Below are positions 1 through 10,819 of a DNA stretch of 64,000 nt, piece after piece (within the stretch, counting starts at the first letter, position 1; every line of letters starts with the position of its first letter). The notes beneath the pieces are model-generated. The model saw only the letters and a program-made list of their open reading frames with translations. It was not told the origin of the DNA and ran no database searches. Both the position numbers and the translations under genes were made by a program. Source of the DNA: Gracilariopsis chorda (Eukaryota > Rhodophyta > Florideophyceae > Gracilariales > Gracilariaceae); contig NBIV01000024.1 of assembly GCA_003194525.1 (NCBI GenBank), positions 416,002 through 480,001 on the forward strand. The letters run 5' to 3'.

Positions 1-730
1 CCATTTGCCTTGGAATCAGAGCAATGGCATTGCCACTCATATGCACGCGAGGTTCAGCGTCTTCAGGTATAGATTTGAGGCGAATCTGCATGTTTGGTTG
101 CAATCGCAAGATCCACTTGTACTGCTTACCGGACGCTTGTTCTTCAGTTTCAATCATCTTGTAACACTCATTGGCGGCGTAAAACTGCATGTAGTACTTG
201 CTATAGTGGTTCGATTCACTGTTCTCTCGCATATAGCACTGCGAAGCCTTCGGAACCGTTATCGCCTCCGTAGAAAACGTGCGGACAACCTTGGCTTTCA
301 TAGCATCAAACATGGGTTGTATCAGCCCCATATCGTGTTCCTCTACATATCGGTGACCGCTGCGCTCATGGTGGTAGTCATCCTTGGGATCAACAAAAAA
401 GAAAATATGTGCATTCTTGTCGAAGGAACGAATGGCGTCGAGGTTTTGATGGAAAACATGGGGAAACGTTCCAAGGTGACCACTGTAACATACAGCGAGA
501 GTTGCAGGGCTTGCAGCTGCGTTCGATGTACTGGTGATATTGTTTAGCTTGTTGATGACGGCTGTCTTGGTGAGAAGGTCAGAACGATGAACAATGAGAG
601 CTACGATTGCACCAAATAGCATAACGAGCGGCAGCAAACGCGCCGCTGGATTGGACCTCGGCGGATACGCAAGTGCGACATTGGGTGGTTCGCTCTCACC
701 ACGAGCAGATTGGTCATCCGAAGCTGGCAT
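1..730 (-). CDS. Type II membrane protein, possible glycosyltransferase-like, C-terminus cut by window edge
   Basis: An uninterrupted minus-strand frame starts at an ATG at 728-730 and runs off the left edge (243 codons seen). The N-terminus is short, polar and cytosolic-looking. One hydrophobic stretch follows at about residues 32-47 (LLPLVMLFGAIVALIV), then a long hydrophilic part containing an N-glycosylation sequon (NNIT). This is the layout of Golgi type II enzymes. After the stem, a beta-strand-like segment (LAVCYSGHLGTF) and acidic stretches such as FFVDPKDD recall nucleotide-sugar glycosyltransferases, but no diagnostic motif is complete. The overlapping plus-strand frame at 5-547 is a shadow: its protein is Cys/Arg-rich with no domain. 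Family assignment is inference; the reading frame and membrane anchor are seen directly. Confidence 0.7.
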   Translation of the reverse strand, partial: MPASDDQSARGESEPPNVALAYPPRSNPAARLLPLVMLFGAIVALIVHRSDLLTKTAVINKLNNITSTSNAAASPATLAVCYSGHLGTFPHVFHQNLDAIRSFDKNAHIFFFVDPKDDYHHERSGHRYVEEHDMGLIQPMFDAMKAKVVRTFSTEAITVPKASQCYMRENSESNHYSKYYMQFYAANECYKMIETEEQASGKQYKWILRLQPNMQIRLKSIPEDAEPRVHMSGNAIALIPRQM

Positions 731-3700
731 TGCGAAGAATATAATCAGTGGAGGAAGACACTGTGGATAGTCGGCAACAAACGCAGATTTGGGAATCGCG
801 TTGGGTGCGCTTCAACAACGGAAAGGCACGCGCAAGGCTTGCGTTTTAAGCCTTGGATTAGGATTTGAAGCTACAGCACTAAGCTCGAAAGGTCTCAGGC
901 CCCATGATAAGAAAAGTAGCTTCTTACTTCAAAAGGGCTCTGTTTTCTATGTCCAATTCATGAGTGAAGACAATAGTTCTGATTTCATACGTGTTCAGGT
1001 TGAATTTCGAAACTAAAACACCCCGATCGTAGACGTGGGCCCCCAATGGATCCACAAGTGATACACTCATCCCCGTACCCACTGACATTTCATACGAAAC
1101 AGGAACGCGGGCATGACCAATGGCCGATCCATGTCCCTTCCCAGCCCTTAATTAGGTCTAGTAGGGGGGTGTGCTAAACGAGTCAATCGACCATTGGGAT
1201 CGCGATCAGCGCTAGTGCAGCTATCCCTGCGAACCTTTGCACAGAAGTAAACGGAAATGGACGTCAGGGAAAAGTTGGCCGACGGTGAACTCTTCCGAGA
1301 CGGCATAAACTAAGGGGGTGAGTATGTATTACAAAAGCCTTAACGTCAGATGGCTGGCACGCTTTAGAGCCGAATGTAGTGCAATACCCAGAGATGGGAG
1401 CAGACACACAAGGGTGTTCGACGTCCTCCTCTGTGGGGGTAGTGCAGCGCAAAACCACCTCTGGGGAGCACACGAAGCCGGGTGTAAGACCGGGACTCAC
1501 CGTCACGACTAGCTTACAGTTGTAGAAACCAAGACAGACCACGAAGTGGGAAAGCGGAAAATGCAGCGACACACGAGTGGTGGGCGACACGCAAGAGCGG
1601 TGCGGTGTCCACACGAGTAGGGCGGTGGTAGCGGAGCAACGGTAATCACCGGTAGTCGTAGAAACAACGACACCTGTATACGGGACAAAAGAACAATAAC
1701 CGCTGTAAAAGCGTGCACAGAAACAAACACAGTAGTGGTAAGAATGTGCTGAAGCTCCACGAGGTGGGTAAGTAGGGCTTCACAGGATGGCGTCTCCCCA
1801 GATGGAGGTGGACACTCACCAGGAAACCTGAGTTAGAACCAGACACTCGCTTGTCGCGTTTACTTTGACCCGGGCAGCCGGAGCTCACACACATAAGTAG
1901 TGGTGGCCCGCGCCCTGACAGTACAGTAGTAATTAACTAATAATATCCCTAAGGGGGTGCGAAACTCTACACACGTGTGGCACAAGCCAGCAATGCTGTG
2001 CACCACACTTGTCAACCAAATTGGGGCCCTTCAAACGGAAACAACATACCGGTGTAACACTCATACTCCATGGTAGAGAGGTTAGCATCGCCAACGCGGA
2101 AAATGAATGCACCACGTGCTGATACCGCTATTAGCGTTGCAATTCACCAAAGAGGTGGACGAAGAACCAGAGCACTACTGGCTCGTGTCAATATTAGCCA
2201 CGAGGGTCGGAGATAATTATGATTTGAAGTGTGACCTTCGGTGGACTTGGCACTGCAGCAGAGTGCCCAGTAGAAAAGTGTAGTATTTAATGTAATTTAG
2301 TAGTCGTAGTTAGCGGTGGTCTAGAGCGTCTCGCCAACCATATTAGTTGGCTTGAGTGCAGCAGGCCACTGAGAAGTAAAGGCAAGCACCACTTCCGCCC
2401 TTTATTTGCCCCAAAGCTTCCAGCGGACACAGGCTTCCAAGCCATCGTTACGAGTGCGCCTGACCTGTGAAGTCCTCAGATAACGCCCTACCATTGTGCC
2501 TGCACGTCAGAAAGTGCCCACGACACAACTAGACCCTAGTACACTGTCACCCTAGTGGCTGATACTCTGCCACTGCTACCGCTAGTACGTACTACTTCCC
2601 CACTAAGCCTTTGGAGTACTATTCTACTACACTGGCAAAGACGCTATTACCAACCCTTTGAAGTCTCAAAACAAGAATTCATAGTGAATAAATTCTCTTA
2701 CCTCTGCCTAACGCAAAATATTGCAAATTCGTTGGTCAGCTGATGTATTTCACAGTGTCATCGAGACCAGATATTATATTGCAGCTTTAATGCTTGCATG
2801 GAAGGTAAAAAATTCTTGCGTAAGGCAATTTGCACTTGGTGAATGCGTGGTAAGATATTCAAAACGGAAGAAAAACTTTCAACGACTCGTTCCGTCAGAA
2901 AATGGTGCCTATATTGTGATAACGATTGAGTTGGTTGCTATAAAATCAGAAAGTATACATCGGGAAAAAAATAATAATTAATGATGCTCCTGTACTATGA
3001 GCAACTAAGAAGCTGACAATAATCGGTCTGTCATTTGGAGCAGCTGATTTTGTTTCTTTCTTGCACTGCAAAATGCTATTCGTCTGGTTGCGAAGACTCT
3101 TCTAGGTAAGTTGTCATGGAATTGTATTTGAGAGTGTAGTAAATGCTATTTATCCAATTTTTATCAACATGGATGGTTGAAAAGCATATTGAGTTGTACA
3201 GTTCTGACATATTTTGAGAGAAACCAGCGTATATCATAAAAGTTTGTCGAACTTAAGAAAATTGTAGAGTATAGTGTTTTGAGAATAATACAGATTGAAA
3301 GAGAAGCGCAACCAGTGGACATCATTACACAGACCGTAAGTTGAGGAGAAAAGGTACATGTTTTTAATTTTATGCAGGTTGCGAAAATTTTTTGATTAAT
3401 AATCTAAAACTCTATTTTATTTTGATTGTTGTTTTGGGACATATAAAAATGTACAAATATTTTAATGATTTACAAAGAAGTTTAATTACCTCGTCGTTAT
3501 TTTTTTGTGGTACTCAGTGTTTTTAGTGTAAAAGGTTTTTGCTGGCACAAAGGTTTTTAGCGGTGGCCAGCAAAGGTTAGTTCGTTCAATGTACTTGGTT
3601 TTACATTTATTCAGTCGTCCTGCAAAAGTATTGAAGGTTGTTTGCGAAGGGCGGTGTGAGAAGTTGCATGGGAGAGGTGCATTGTAGTTGCACGGGAGAG

Positions 3701-4810
3701 CTGCAATGTAATTATTACAATTGCACGAGAGCTCCGAATTGGAACTACATAAAGCCTTTAGCAAATTTAGTGCATGCCATAATTAGAAGATAGACTAAAT
3801 GAAAGAGGCGGACGGCGGAGCTCACTGCGTTTTCTCCCGGCCAGACACCTTCACACACATAGCACGAGTCGCCTCACCACCAGTGCTGACAGTGGAGCTT
3901 CATATCCTGTGGTGCATCTGCACGGGTACCGTTACCAACGGTAGCGAGCGTCGCGGTGCACGTCAGAAAACGTGACTTGAAATGTAACGTCACAAAGGTT
4001 GGGTTCGGCTTAAAAGTTTAACATTTTAAATCATGAAAAGAGGACGAGAGGGCTGAAGCATATGGCAAGACTTCCATGAATTGAAAGCGTTGCACGAATT
4101 CAATCATGATTTGATGCTGGCTACATGTAGAAACATGCTGTGGAGTGCTGTAAGATCCTTACACGGCTTGAAGGAAATGCAGAGTGGCAACAGTTGCGGT
4201 TTGCTTTCAGTGAGGCCTTAGGCCAAGGGCACGGGGCGCAACTTGCTGTGCTTTCCTCGGCGTATGATAGATATCACACCCTCGCTATGATAGATGAACA
4301 AAATTCATGCCTGGCTCTGATGCGTTTCAAAGGGCCATCCGTCAGCAGCAGATAACCCTTTACATTGACACTTCTTCACAAAACCGGCTGACACCCCGAG
4401 AGCTGCGCCTCTAGCCGCGAAGCACAGCAGCTTCTAGTGGCAGCGAAAGGACAATTTTCCACAACGCCAGGGTGTACAAGCTCATGTGTTCCTACTCCGC
4501 GCCAAGTGATAGCGTTCCGTCACACAACCTTTAAACTCCTCTCGAGCCGCCCTTTCACTCTGACTATCGACGTTTGAGGCGCTCAACGTCAGTTCGTGGA
4601 ACGTTGTCATCAGAGCGGTGTACCGAGTAGTGAGATACTTCCAGCACCAACGCGGATCGTAGTCGGAAAGCCTAGGTCGTCCTCGGAGAGCGGTCGAAGA
4701 GCACCATCGTTTACCACAACCCTTTAAAGTTTCCCTTGGTCTCCGCGTTCTTCCTCAAACCTTTTTCAGGTACTTGAAACTTCACGCCGCGCCACCAGTT
4801 CCCTTCCACC
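731..4810. other. Long intergenic stretch without a convincing gene
   Basis: No frame longer than about 120 codons with protein-like composition was found. 1020-2700 is rich in short GTAGTGGTA-like words and has only small frames on both strands. 2700-3790 is clearly more AT-rich, with long T and A runs. A 71-codon frame at 4140-4355 is too short and unrecognised to call. The region may be old transposon debris, but I see no terminal repeats, target duplications or coding remnants that would prove this. The last few hundred bases before 4811 should contain the promoter of the transporter gene. Confidence 0.5.
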
Positions 4811-6190
4811 ATGTACGGCTACATATTTTCAGGATTGATGATGGCTTGCGTCGTAGTGCGCACTGCTCAATGGGTAATGGAAAGCCGTTCGCCGTCTGCA
4901 GACTCAAAATCGACCGAATCTCAGCTTGGAAGAAGCCCAGAGTTCAAGTCTTTCCAAATGAACTACCTTCTCGTGTACCTTCTGGCTATTGCTGCAGACT
5001 GGTTACAAGGACCGTACGTTTACGCACTATACACCGAGTATGGTTACGATAAACGCGAGATTGGACACCTCTTCATAGCTGGATTTGGTTCTTCTGCTGT
5101 GCTTGGTACCTTCATCGGCTCAATTGCGGACAAATACGGTCGCAAGTTTAATGTACTTGTGTTTGTGATCACTTACGCATTGTCTTGCGTAACCAAGCAC
5201 TCCCCGAACTTTGGCATTCTCATGATAGGTCGCCTCCTCGCTGGCGTTGCCACCAGTATATTATTCTCCGCCTTTGAATCATGGCTTGTCTCTGAGCACA
5301 ACACTCGCTCGTTCGATCCTTCGCTACTATCGGAGACCTTCTCTAAAGCTCAGTTCGGAAATGCTGTCGTTGCCATTGCTTCAGGTCAAGTAGCCGGTGT
5401 CGCCGCCGCCAAATTTGGAAAAGTTGCACCTTTCGATACTGCCGCAATTGTCCTAGGCCTTCTCGGGCTTATCGTAGCAGGGACATGGAGCGAAAACTAT
5501 GGTGACAGTCGCCAATCAGTTGGAGGTGGCCTTCGAAGTGCATGGACCATGATGATCGCCGACGAGAAGATTTTGTTGGTAGGAATAATTCAGTCCTGTT
5601 TCGAGTCGGCCATGTACCTCATGGTCTTCAGTTGGACACCCGCTTTACAGGCAGCTTCCGATGCGTCAGGCCTTGGAGAAATTCCACATGGTATGATCTT
5701 CAGTTCCTTCATGGTTTGCATCATGATCGGTAGCAGTCTTTTTGTCTTCCTTCTCAGAACTCAACCAGCAGAACTCTTCATGCGAAACCTTTATGTTCTT
5801 GGTGTCATGATGTTCACTGTCACGGCGGTTTCAACCAATGTATGGGAAGTGTACGCCGCCCTCCTCGGTTTTGAGGTGATTTGTGGGCTCTATTTCCCAG
5901 CCATGGGAACGATGCGTGCTAAATACGTACCGGAGGTCACGAGGTCTGCCATCATGAACTACTTCAGAGTGCCTCTGAATGTCATAGTCTGTGCAACGCT
6001 CTTGATGAACATGGAGAACGCAACTGTCTTCCGCCTGTGTGCAGTGATGATGACAATTGCTGTGGTGTGCCAACAACGGTTGTTCAGTGTCTCTAAAGCA
6101 TCGATTGGAACAAATGATGACTGGACTCGTGAAGAACGTGCGGAGCTTGTCGAAGAGGGATTATCGAACGTGGAAGAGGCTACCAAATAA
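4811..6190 (+). CDS. MFSD5: MFS transporter of the MFSD5 / molybdate-anion transporter family
   Basis: Intronless 459-aa multi-pass membrane protein. The family is recognised from the motif DWLQGPYVYALY (residues 63-74), followed by the MFS loop GSIADKYGRK (103-112), FSAFESWLVSEH (about 147-158), an ENYGD segment after the sixth helix, and GLYFPAMGTMRAKYVPE in the C-terminal half. Order and length match the family (about 450 aa, 12 helices). Members such as algal MOT2 and human MFSD5 are described as molybdate-anion transporters; the substrate here is inferred from homology. The ATG at 4811 gives an N-terminal hydrophobic helix as in relatives. The gene converges on UTP6, with 187 bp between the stop codons. 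Confidence 0.92.
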   Translation: MYGYIFSGLMMACVVVRTAQWVMESRSPSADSKSTESQLGRSPEFKSFQMNYLLVYLLAIAADWLQGPYVYALYTEYGYDKREIGHLFIAGFGSSAVLGTFIGSIADKYGRKFNVLVFVITYALSCVTKHSPNFGILMIGRLLAGVATSILFSAFESWLVSEHNTRSFDPSLLSETFSKAQFGNAVVAIASGQVAGVAAAKFGKVAPFDTAAIVLGLLGLIVAGTWSENYGDSRQSVGGGLRSAWTMMIADEKILLVGIIQSCFESAMYLMVFSWTPALQAASDASGLGEIPHGMIFSSFMVCIMIGSSLFVFLLRTQPAELFMRNLYVLGVMMFTVTAVSTNVWEVYAALLGFEVICGLYFPAMGTMRAKYVPEVTRSAIMNYFRVPLNVIVCATLLMNMENATVFRLCAVMMTIAVVCQQRLFSVSKASIGTNDDWTREERAELVEEGLSNVEEATK

Positions 6191-6377
6191 GCCCCTACGC
6201 GTACATCTTAATAATCAGTAAGCGCTGAGCATGGGGTTATATCTGGCTTGAAACATCACGGACGTGCCTGTACAGCTTAGGTCATAGATTAGTTATGGGT
6301 CAAGAGCTCCTGTTCTCAACATCTTCCATCATGCTTGCAATTTGGTCGCCAAAGTGAAATCTAATGCACTTAGTCTT

Positions 6378-8576
6378 CTAGCCCAGACTTCGGAGAGCTT
6401 GGCGCTCTGTGAACAAGTCCCTGTAGTTTGGCATCAGGACCTTTGAGGCCTTCCAGCTCACGGCGGAAGCCTCTCGCATATCGCCAGAAATGTGTCTCTC
6501 AAAATCTATGTACGACAACCATAGCTCCACGTCTCTTCTTGCTGCCGCCAATGAAACCGCTTTTTTAAACAACTGCCGAGTGTGATGAAGCATGAATTCG
6601 TCCTTTTGATGGCTTGGAATTGCAGCCTTGCTCTTCGACAACCCATAAATCCGCAACTCTGCGTTTATTGCGGCCTGGAGTGATTCCATAGTTATTGGCG
6701 GTACTGCCAAAACAGCAGTTACGAAGTTGCGAATCTTGAGAATGTCTGTCTCTTTTGAAAGGTATAGACATACTAGTCCATCCTGCTCGATATTCCGGAA
6801 AGGAACAACCACCTTCTGTTTCAAGGCTTCGACAAACTCTGTGCTTGCGCTGAACGGTTCTTCAACTGATTTGAGTTCTGTTCTCATCAGTGATGTACTC
6901 CAATCTTTCCCATTCTTAGAACTCTTTTCGCCTTCCTCAGTAGATTTTCCATGGGCTTCGTTCTCCATGCCATCGAGGGACGACATAAGCTTCTGCATCG
7001 CAAGCTTAGACTTATCTGTTCGACCTGTGTAAAAAACTGTACGCCGAAAGCTACTGAGGACGGCACGAATTCCTTCATTCTCGGACTCGGACAGATTGGA
7101 AAACTTCTCGGTTCTGAGTGCAGCATACATCTGATCAGCAACTTTCTGGGCATGCTCCAGCAGCATTGCTCTATCCGTTGGTCCAAAATTAATCTCCCTC
7201 TGTTCTTCACCAAGTTTACTTCCTAAACTTCTCCTTCGTTCTGCGCGTTGTGTATCCCATGGTTGACGGATCGCAATGACCTGCACTACTTTACAGCCCG
7301 AGAATTTCTCTTTCAGATAGCGAAACATACTCGATAACAGCATAGGTGGTACAAAAGGAATACTAGCCGCAATGTCCCAAAACTCTGCGCGCACCTTGTG
7401 AGAACAGCTGATGCGATCGCACGCAGAACGGAAGATGGCGAAGGGAACTCCGCCTTCCCAGAAGGACAATTTGTCAATGCCACTAGATTTCACTGAACCG
7501 TCGTTCTGTTCGAGGTCTTCAGATTCCGACTGGCTCTCGTCGGAATCAGAGGAAGCACCATCGCTTTCAGACGATTCGCCTTCCTCAATGCTGTCTGCAT
7601 TTGGGGTTTCGTGTTTGTCTGCATCAAGCGACGAGCCCTGTGGTTCGGGGAGTTGCTCAATTTCTTTCGATAGGTGTTGGTTTGAGTCTTGAGAATCGGA
7701 GGGGTGATTCAGCGTCTCCTCCTCATTTTGAAGACCATTTCCGTTACCATTAGTAGCTTGTTGATCTGACCCTTTCTCCGTCTCGTGTTCGCTATTGCTG
7801 ACGCTGGGAGTTCGGTCATCTTCTGGTTCTTGTCGAATAGATGTGTCTCCTTGACCAAGCGTCAGGCCTGGAATGTTTGCGGTTTTAGATTCGTTTGGAT
7901 TCTGATTTTGGCTTATTTCGTTTAGGCCATCTCCCTCTTTCGCGTTGGGGTCTTTGGGTAGTGGGCTAAGCCCAAGGGTAAGGCGTCTCGCAACAAGTTT
8001 TCCAAGATAGCAAAGCTCAAGGCGAAAATACTCTTTCCAAAGAGTGACAGAATTTGGTAAGGCCCTTAACGCTCTTTGAGCAATCGTTCTCGCGCCCGTG
8101 GTATCAGCACAGACATCGAAATGGAAAGAAATAGCAGCGAGCCAAATACGGTCTGAATCATTTCTGTAGGCAATGGCTTTCGCAAACACTCTCGCAGCAG
8201 CTCTTGTTGCACCCATTCTAACGCAATGCTTCGCGTAGTGTAGCCACAAGTCATCATCGAACCGAAACTTTGAGACGGCGCGACTGTAGATCAAGTTGAC
8301 TCGCGCTGCGGTCTTGTTGACTGTGCGTTCGACTTGGATTTTGGTTAATTGTCTTTTCTTTGCTCGGTTCCTCAAAACAGAGGCCAGTTCACGCTCGAAT
8401 GCGGCATAGTGAAGAAAGTCTGAACGAGAGACGTCCCTCCTCAGGAGGTTGTACTCATGGTGTCTCCGCTTGCGAACGACTTCATTCACTTCCCAGCGGT
8501 TAAGAATTTTCGCTTTTTGAGCGGCATGGAGTACTGGTATTGTCGGACGCAGCTCCCGTTCGACGTTGTCGCCCAT
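6378..8576 (-). CDS. UTP6: UTP6-like U3 snoRNP / SSU processome protein
   Basis: 732-aa protein from the ATG at 8574-8576. The open frame extends 118 codons further upstream without an ATG, and family homology begins right at this Met. Residues 1-90 carry the Utp6 N-terminal domain (VNEVVRKRRHHEYNLLRRD, then SRSDFLHYAAFERELASVLR). HAT/TPR-like helical repeats follow (for example LWLHYAKHCVRMGATRAAARVF, with W/Y/A spacing). UTP6 joins the U3 snoRNP complex in the nucleolus for 18S rRNA processing. Residues about 210-360 form a low-complexity Ser/Glu/Asp/Asn-rich insertion that makes the protein much longer than typical homologues (about 440-600 aa). The C-terminal HAT repeats resume after the insertion. 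Confidence 0.88.
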   Translation of the reverse strand: MGDNVERELRPTIPVLHAAQKAKILNRWEVNEVVRKRRHHEYNLLRRDVSRSDFLHYAAFERELASVLRNRAKKRQLTKIQVERTVNKTAARVNLIYSRAVSKFRFDDDLWLHYAKHCVRMGATRAAARVFAKAIAYRNDSDRIWLAAISFHFDVCADTTGARTIAQRALRALPNSVTLWKEYFRLELCYLGKLVARRLTLGLSPLPKDPNAKEGDGLNEISQNQNPNESKTANIPGLTLGQGDTSIRQEPEDDRTPSVSNSEHETEKGSDQQATNGNGNGLQNEEETLNHPSDSQDSNQHLSKEIEQLPEPQGSSLDADKHETPNADSIEEGESSESDGASSDSDESQSESEDLEQNDGSVKSSGIDKLSFWEGGVPFAIFRSACDRISCSHKVRAEFWDIAASIPFVPPMLLSSMFRYLKEKFSGCKVVQVIAIRQPWDTQRAERRRSLGSKLGEEQREINFGPTDRAMLLEHAQKVADQMYAALRTEKFSNLSESENEGIRAVLSSFRRTVFYTGRTDKSKLAMQKLMSSLDGMENEAHGKSTEEGEKSSKNGKDWSTSLMRTELKSVEEPFSASTEFVEALKQKVVVPFRNIEQDGLVCLYLSKETDILKIRNFVTAVLAVPPITMESLQAAINAELRIYGLSKSKAAIPSHQKDEFMLHHTRQLFKKAVSLAAARRDVELWLSYIDFERHISGDMREASAVSWKASKVLMPNYRDLFTERQALRSLG

Positions 8577-9010
8577 TGTTAGATGCCTGGTTTGGCGGCT
8601 TGAGGAGCAGAGCAAGGGGAAGCGCTGGCTCTTCACGGCCGAAGATGCAGGGCGTCGCCGACCACGACGAGGATCAAAAATGACGTACAACAGTACAGCG
8701 AGTGTAAGCATGCGGGCGTTGTTGTCGTTGTGTGAGAGCCGGGGAGGAGGTGAGGTTGTGCTTTCGCGGGAAAGGAGGTCCGAGAACGAGCTGCAAAGAG
8801 CCGATTTGGCGCGAATTTCAAATTTTGCATACAGTCCACGCTGTGACAGATGACCGCGCTTTCCTGACAAAACAGCTCCCCCCGACGCCTCCGCTCCCAC
8901 CCCACCAGCTACCGGCACCACCTCCCTCAACGTCTGCCGTTCGTCTCCGCCGATATGTTGCCTAAGACCCCTCCCTTCTCATTAACCCAGTGACAGTCCC
9001 CCGTCGCAAA
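8577..9010. promoter_or_regulatory. Probable bidirectional promoter between UTP6 and the coiled-coil gene
   Basis: 434 bp separate two divergent start codons (ATG at 8576 on minus, ATG at 9011 on plus). No other gene fits, so both promoters and 5' UTRs must lie here. The strip next to 9011 is C-rich (8870-9000). No TATA box or other defined element could be assigned confidently. Confidence 0.45.
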
Positions 9011-10819
9011 ATGACCACGGCCACCCCGCTGGACGGCACCCCCAGTCTCCGTTCGGTTCGCGATAAGTACTTGGCCTTGTTGCTCAGCGGCAATCCTTCT
9101 TCAACTGCTCCTCCGCCACCTCCCCAAACCCCCTGGACCCCAGGTCAACATCTCCCCCAGGCCCCCGCGGTACACTGGGCCTCCCCTGTCACCCCAGCTC
9201 CCACCGAGAACGACGTACGTCTCGCAGAGATTGCGGCCAGTCTTGTCGCAGCTGGAAACACAGAGAAAAGACACACCGATGCCATTCGACGATTGGCAGG
9301 TCAACTTGACCGCTCTGAACGAAAAATTCGTCAACTACAGCGAAGGGACAGAGTTTCTTCCCGTACGCACAGGGAAAGCGCTCCGAGAGTTTCCTTCGGC
9401 GAAGCGAAAAGAAATATACGTTTCACACCACGTACACCGAAATATGATATTCCAGTCAGACGCGCCGCGTCAGAGGATCCTCACCGTGCGTCCCAGCGCT
9501 ACGACGAAGCCAACAGTCTGAATGATAGAGAATATGAAGAACTTCAGGCCTTGCGACGAGAAAGGCTACATTGGCTCAAGGCGAGGGACCGTTCTGAAAA
9601 AGAGGCTGATCGTTTGAGCACTATGCTCGCTGATATCAAAAGGAATACACAGCGTCTGCTAGAAGAGCGACATAATCATCTAAAAGTCATTGCACGACTG
9701 CAGGATGAAGTTAGCGAATACAAGCGTGACGTCAATTTCACTGATGAAGGTCCGAAATTTCGATCGGGTCGAGTGAACAATATTGAGAACGTCACTCCGC
9801 CGCGCGCCCGGGAGAGAGCACAGCATCCTCCCGTATCAGTTTTTCAAAGCCATTCTGCGTACGCTGAACTGGACCCAGGTGACATAACGCGTGGCCCAGA
9901 ACGGGATAATATAGAGCATCATTGGCAAGCTCATCCCGCTGCATCGTCATCAAGAAGACGCTATTTTCACGACGTTGAACAAGTCTCCCCATCTCCAATA
10001 GTGCACAGTCGAAGAGAACAAGAACTCAAAGAGGAGTTGCGCCTCGTCATTGAAGAAAATGGCAAACTGACGGAGCGAATTTCGAGCCTCGAACACGAAT
10101 GCACGGAACTTGTGAAGAGAGTGCGATTTGGCTCCCCACCATTCGCCCGAGATCAAGATGAACACCTTGGTCTTGCAAAAGGACGTTTATCAGAGGATGT
10201 ACACCACCCTGGGGCTACGCTTGGCGTTCAACATGAAGCGCCTCATCTGGGAACCAATGTCCAACTAGAATCTCAACCACTTGTTGAAAGCACACCTGTG
10301 CGGGAAGTGCCCCACAGGGATATTCAAGAATCAAGTCATCCGAATCAGGAACGTAAGCAAGCACCGACTGCTGCCCCTTCTATCGAAAGACCGCCATCCC
10401 CCTCAATCACAGATGGCTTAGCAAGACTCTTAGCGGAAGTGGATGTTCTTGAAGGGGTATCTCAAGCAATCCATTTCGAAAGAAGCCCATCAGAGGCCGA
10501 TAGGATGCAAGATACAACTGAAATACCTGACTTAAATGAAGAGCAAACACCGTCAGGTCGCGCTGAACGGAAAACTGTTCCCATTGCATCAGACTCACCT
10601 CGGCAAGTGTTACTTGAAACAGTACATCGCTTGGGACGCATTCGCTCAAGTCTATCGCTGAAATACGGAAAATGGCTGGAAGCCGTGGCAAATGATGAGA
10701 CTAATGCCTGTGAAGAAACTCAACTTTCTCTGGGGAGTGTACAAACACCCCCACCAAACCAAGAGGTAACTACAGCTTCGATGAATACAGAGGTCATCAA
10801 TAAACTTATTGAGAACTGA
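9011..10819 (+). CDS. Coiled-coil protein of unknown function
   Basis: 602-aa intronless frame from the first ATG (9011-9013). Not recognised as a known family. The N-terminus (about 30-75) is Pro-rich (PPPPPQTPWTPG). Residues about 75-110 and about 165-240 are charged heptad-like helices (EEYEELQALRRERLHWLKAR style), with a further helix near 345-380 (EEL..VIEENGKLTERISSLE). The rest is polar and probably disordered, including Arg/Ser/Pro patches (VSFGEAKRNIRFTPRTPKY) that look like phosphorylation-prone linkers. This composition is typical of cytoskeletal, centrosomal or scaffold proteins, but that is only suggestive. It is transcribed away from UTP6. Confidence 0.75.
   Translation: MTTATPLDGTPSLRSVRDKYLALLLSGNPSSTAPPPPPQTPWTPGQHLPQAPAVHWASPVTPAPTENDVRLAEIAASLVAAGNTEKRHTDAIRRLAGQLDRSERKIRQLQRRDRVSSRTHRESAPRVSFGEAKRNIRFTPRTPKYDIPVRRAASEDPHRASQRYDEANSLNDREYEELQALRRERLHWLKARDRSEKEADRLSTMLADIKRNTQRLLEERHNHLKVIARLQDEVSEYKRDVNFTDEGPKFRSGRVNNIENVTPPRARERAQHPPVSVFQSHSAYAELDPGDITRGPERDNIEHHWQAHPAASSSRRRYFHDVEQVSPSPIVHSRREQELKEELRLVIEENGKLTERISSLEHECTELVKRVRFGSPPFARDQDEHLGLAKGRLSEDVHHPGATLGVQHEAPHLGTNVQLESQPLVESTPVREVPHRDIQESSHPNQERKQAPTAAPSIERPPSPSITDGLARLLAEVDVLEGVSQAIHFERSPSEADRMQDTTEIPDLNEEQTPSGRAERKTVPIASDSPRQVLLETVHRLGRIRSSLSLKYGKWLEAVANDETNACEETQLSLGSVQTPPPNQEVTTASMNTEVINKLIEN

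Noticed and set aside
5..547. 180-codon plus-strand open frame
   Set aside because: It is antisense to a longer uninterrupted frame with a proper ATG, membrane anchor and coherent protein composition.
1264..1894. Overlapping minus-strand frames of 82-116 codons
   Set aside because: Cys/Val/Leu-rich composition from repetitive GTAGTGG-like DNA, no domain, no sensible start.
8577..8930. 118-codon N-terminal extension of UTP6
   Set aside because: It has no ATG, and family homology starts exactly at the Met encoded at 8574-8576.
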